In this document: piece by piece, positions 39,414 through 40,068 of the stretch
Position numbering within the stretch: position 1 is the first letter of the stretch
How the letters are laid out: each line of letters begins with the position of its first letter
Assembly: GCA_017609945.1 (NCBI GenBank)
Contig: JAFCCZ010000001.1
Location: 1-40,068, forward strand
Length of the DNA stretch: 40,068 nt
From: Candidatus Iainarchaeum sp.
GTDB taxonomy: Archaea; Iainarchaeota; Iainarchaeia; Iainarchaeales; GCA-2688035
Reading direction: 5' to 3'
Made by a program: the position numbers and the translations under genes
Notes under the pieces: generated by a model
Database searches by the model: none
Seen by the model: the letters and a program-made list of their open reading frames with translations, nothing else
What the model was told of the DNA's origin: nothing

Positions 39414-40068
39414 TTGCACGAGCTTAGGAAAAGCTATATTCTAAACTGCTGGGTAATAATTAATACCGAGCGGTCCAAACGGCCGCAGGATTTCATAAAG
39501 GACAGGCCAAAGGCCAAGGAGGAAGGGAGTTGCCCCTTCTGCCCTGGAAACGAGAAATTAACTCCGCCGGAGATAACCAGAATTGAGGAGAACGGGAAGT
39601 GGCAGATGCGCGTTTTCCCGAACAAGTACCCGGCTGTAACGCTTGACGGAAACAGCGAAACAGAGAAGGACGGGCCTTTTTTTACGCGGGGAGACGGCTA
39701 CGGAAAGCATGAGATTATTGTGGAAACGCCAAACCACGAGGAGCTGCTTGCCGAGCTTCCGGCTGAGAGAATAAAGCAGCTGCTGGAACTCTACGTTCAA
39801 AGGATTAAGGCGCTTAAGAAGATTAAGGGAATAGAGCATATTGCGGTGTTTAAGAATTTTGGACCAGAGGCAGGCACTTCAAGAAGCCATGAGCACTCGC
39901 AGATTATTGCCTACAACAGGCCAAGCACAAACGTTGACAGGGAAGCCAGGGCTGTTTCATCCTACTGGAGAAAACACAAGAAATGCCCGTGGTGCGAAAT
40001 AATTGAGGTCGAAAGGAAGGGGCCTCGCAGGTGCTTTGAGAACGATTCGTTCATCGCTTTCTGCCCAT
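39414..40068 (+). CDS. galT: galactose-1-phosphate uridylyltransferase, partial at the window edge
   Basis: The first 218 residues are in the window and the C-terminus is cut off. It swaps UMP between UDP-glucose and galactose-1-phosphate in the Leloir pathway. The start is TTG 39414, seven bases after a GGTG site at 39403-39406; no ATG lies near the conserved beginning. The N-terminal LHELRKSYILNCWVIINTER matches the family's ELRkDyvldRWVIia. CPFCPGNE supplies the zinc cysteines, VFPNKYPAV follows, and the active-site segment SRSHEHSQII holds the HxHxQ histidine nucleophile, with HEH in place of HPH. The second CPWCEII motif is also family-typical. The upstream 147 bases contain a T/A-rich box (AATAAAAAG at 39369-39377). 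It diverges from gap. Confidence 0.88.
   Translation, partial: MHELRKSYILNCWVIINTERSKRPQDFIKDRPKAKEEGSCPFCPGNEKLTPPEITRIEENGKWQMRVFPNKYPAVTLDGNSETEKDGPFFTRGDGYGKHEIIVETPNHEELLAELPAERIKQLLELYVQRIKALKKIKGIEHIAVFKNFGPEAGTSRSHEHSQIIAYNRPSTNVDREARAVSSYWRKHKKCPWCEIIEVERKGPRRCFENDSFIAFCP

Noticed and set aside
39466..39490. The string ccgagcggtccaaacggccgcagg resembles the D-arm region of a Leu or Ser tRNA
   Set aside because: It lies inside the galT frame, encoding ERSKRPQD, which is conserved in that family, and no acceptor or T-arm follows.

Overview
The window reads as a compact archaeal genome segment, most like a DPANN lineage such as Diapherotrites (inferred; no rRNA or ribosomal marker is present). 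Archaeal signatures are a proteasome beta subunit with a short propeptide, the KH/beta-CASP termination nuclease FttA (aCPSF1), wyosine enzyme Taw1, AK6/Fap7 kinase, PRC-barrel protein, an Rqc2/NEMF homolog, geranylgeranyl reductase with its ferredoxin, and a Pyrococcus-type hydBGDA hydrogenase. Many genes are leaderless with a TATA box 20-35 bases upstream. Others have a GGTG-type ribosome site and several start at TTG. Four-base ATGA/GTGA overlaps are common.

Layout. 1-2356: glycan or lipid genes (end of a probable GT39-type protein, B12-binding-type radical SAM protein, GT2 glycosyltransferase). 2427-7096: exported proteins, including a roughly 1,093-residue Cys-rich/LamG surface protein broken by a one-base frameshift. 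7259-10676: FKBP prolyl isomerase, proteasome beta subunit, FttA. 10679-13320: a metallopeptidase-like protein with DG pentapeptide repeats, overlapping a Cys-rich lipoprotein gene. 13321-13674: non-coding, with repeated operator-like motifs in front of a 45-codon ORF. 13879-15843: AK6, an exported protein and a small basic protein. 15890-19675: a giant helical lipoprotein. 19765-23819: a basic unknown, AMMECR1, a small membrane protein, Taw1, PRC-barrel, and an Rqc2 homolog lacking its C-terminal domain. 23893-27977: a 1,291-residue secreted protein with a Kazal domain and repeating modules, plus a lipoprotein. 28127-29499: geranylgeranyl reductase and ferredoxin. 29561-36980: hydrogenase maturation and structural genes. 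36996-39266: pgk and gap. 39414-end: galT, truncated by the window edge.

Two themes stand out. First, over a third of the sequence encodes exported Cys-rich, repeat-containing or lipid-anchored proteins, many sharing the CGNGxC...CPxDC motif, which suggests a complex disulfide-stabilised cell surface. Second, gap, pgk and hydBGDA lie on one strand with short gaps, 48-52 bases between gap and pgk and 15 between pgk and hydB. This suggests that NAD(P)H made by a bacterial-type GAPDH is reoxidised by a group 3b-type hydrogenase in a sugar-fermenting cell. Around the hydrogenase lie a maturation protease, HypC, a DUF6390-like protein whose C-terminus resembles HypC, and an unrecognised transglutaminase-like protein directly joined to hypC. 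No tRNA, rRNA, CRISPR array, insertion sequence or integrase was seen.
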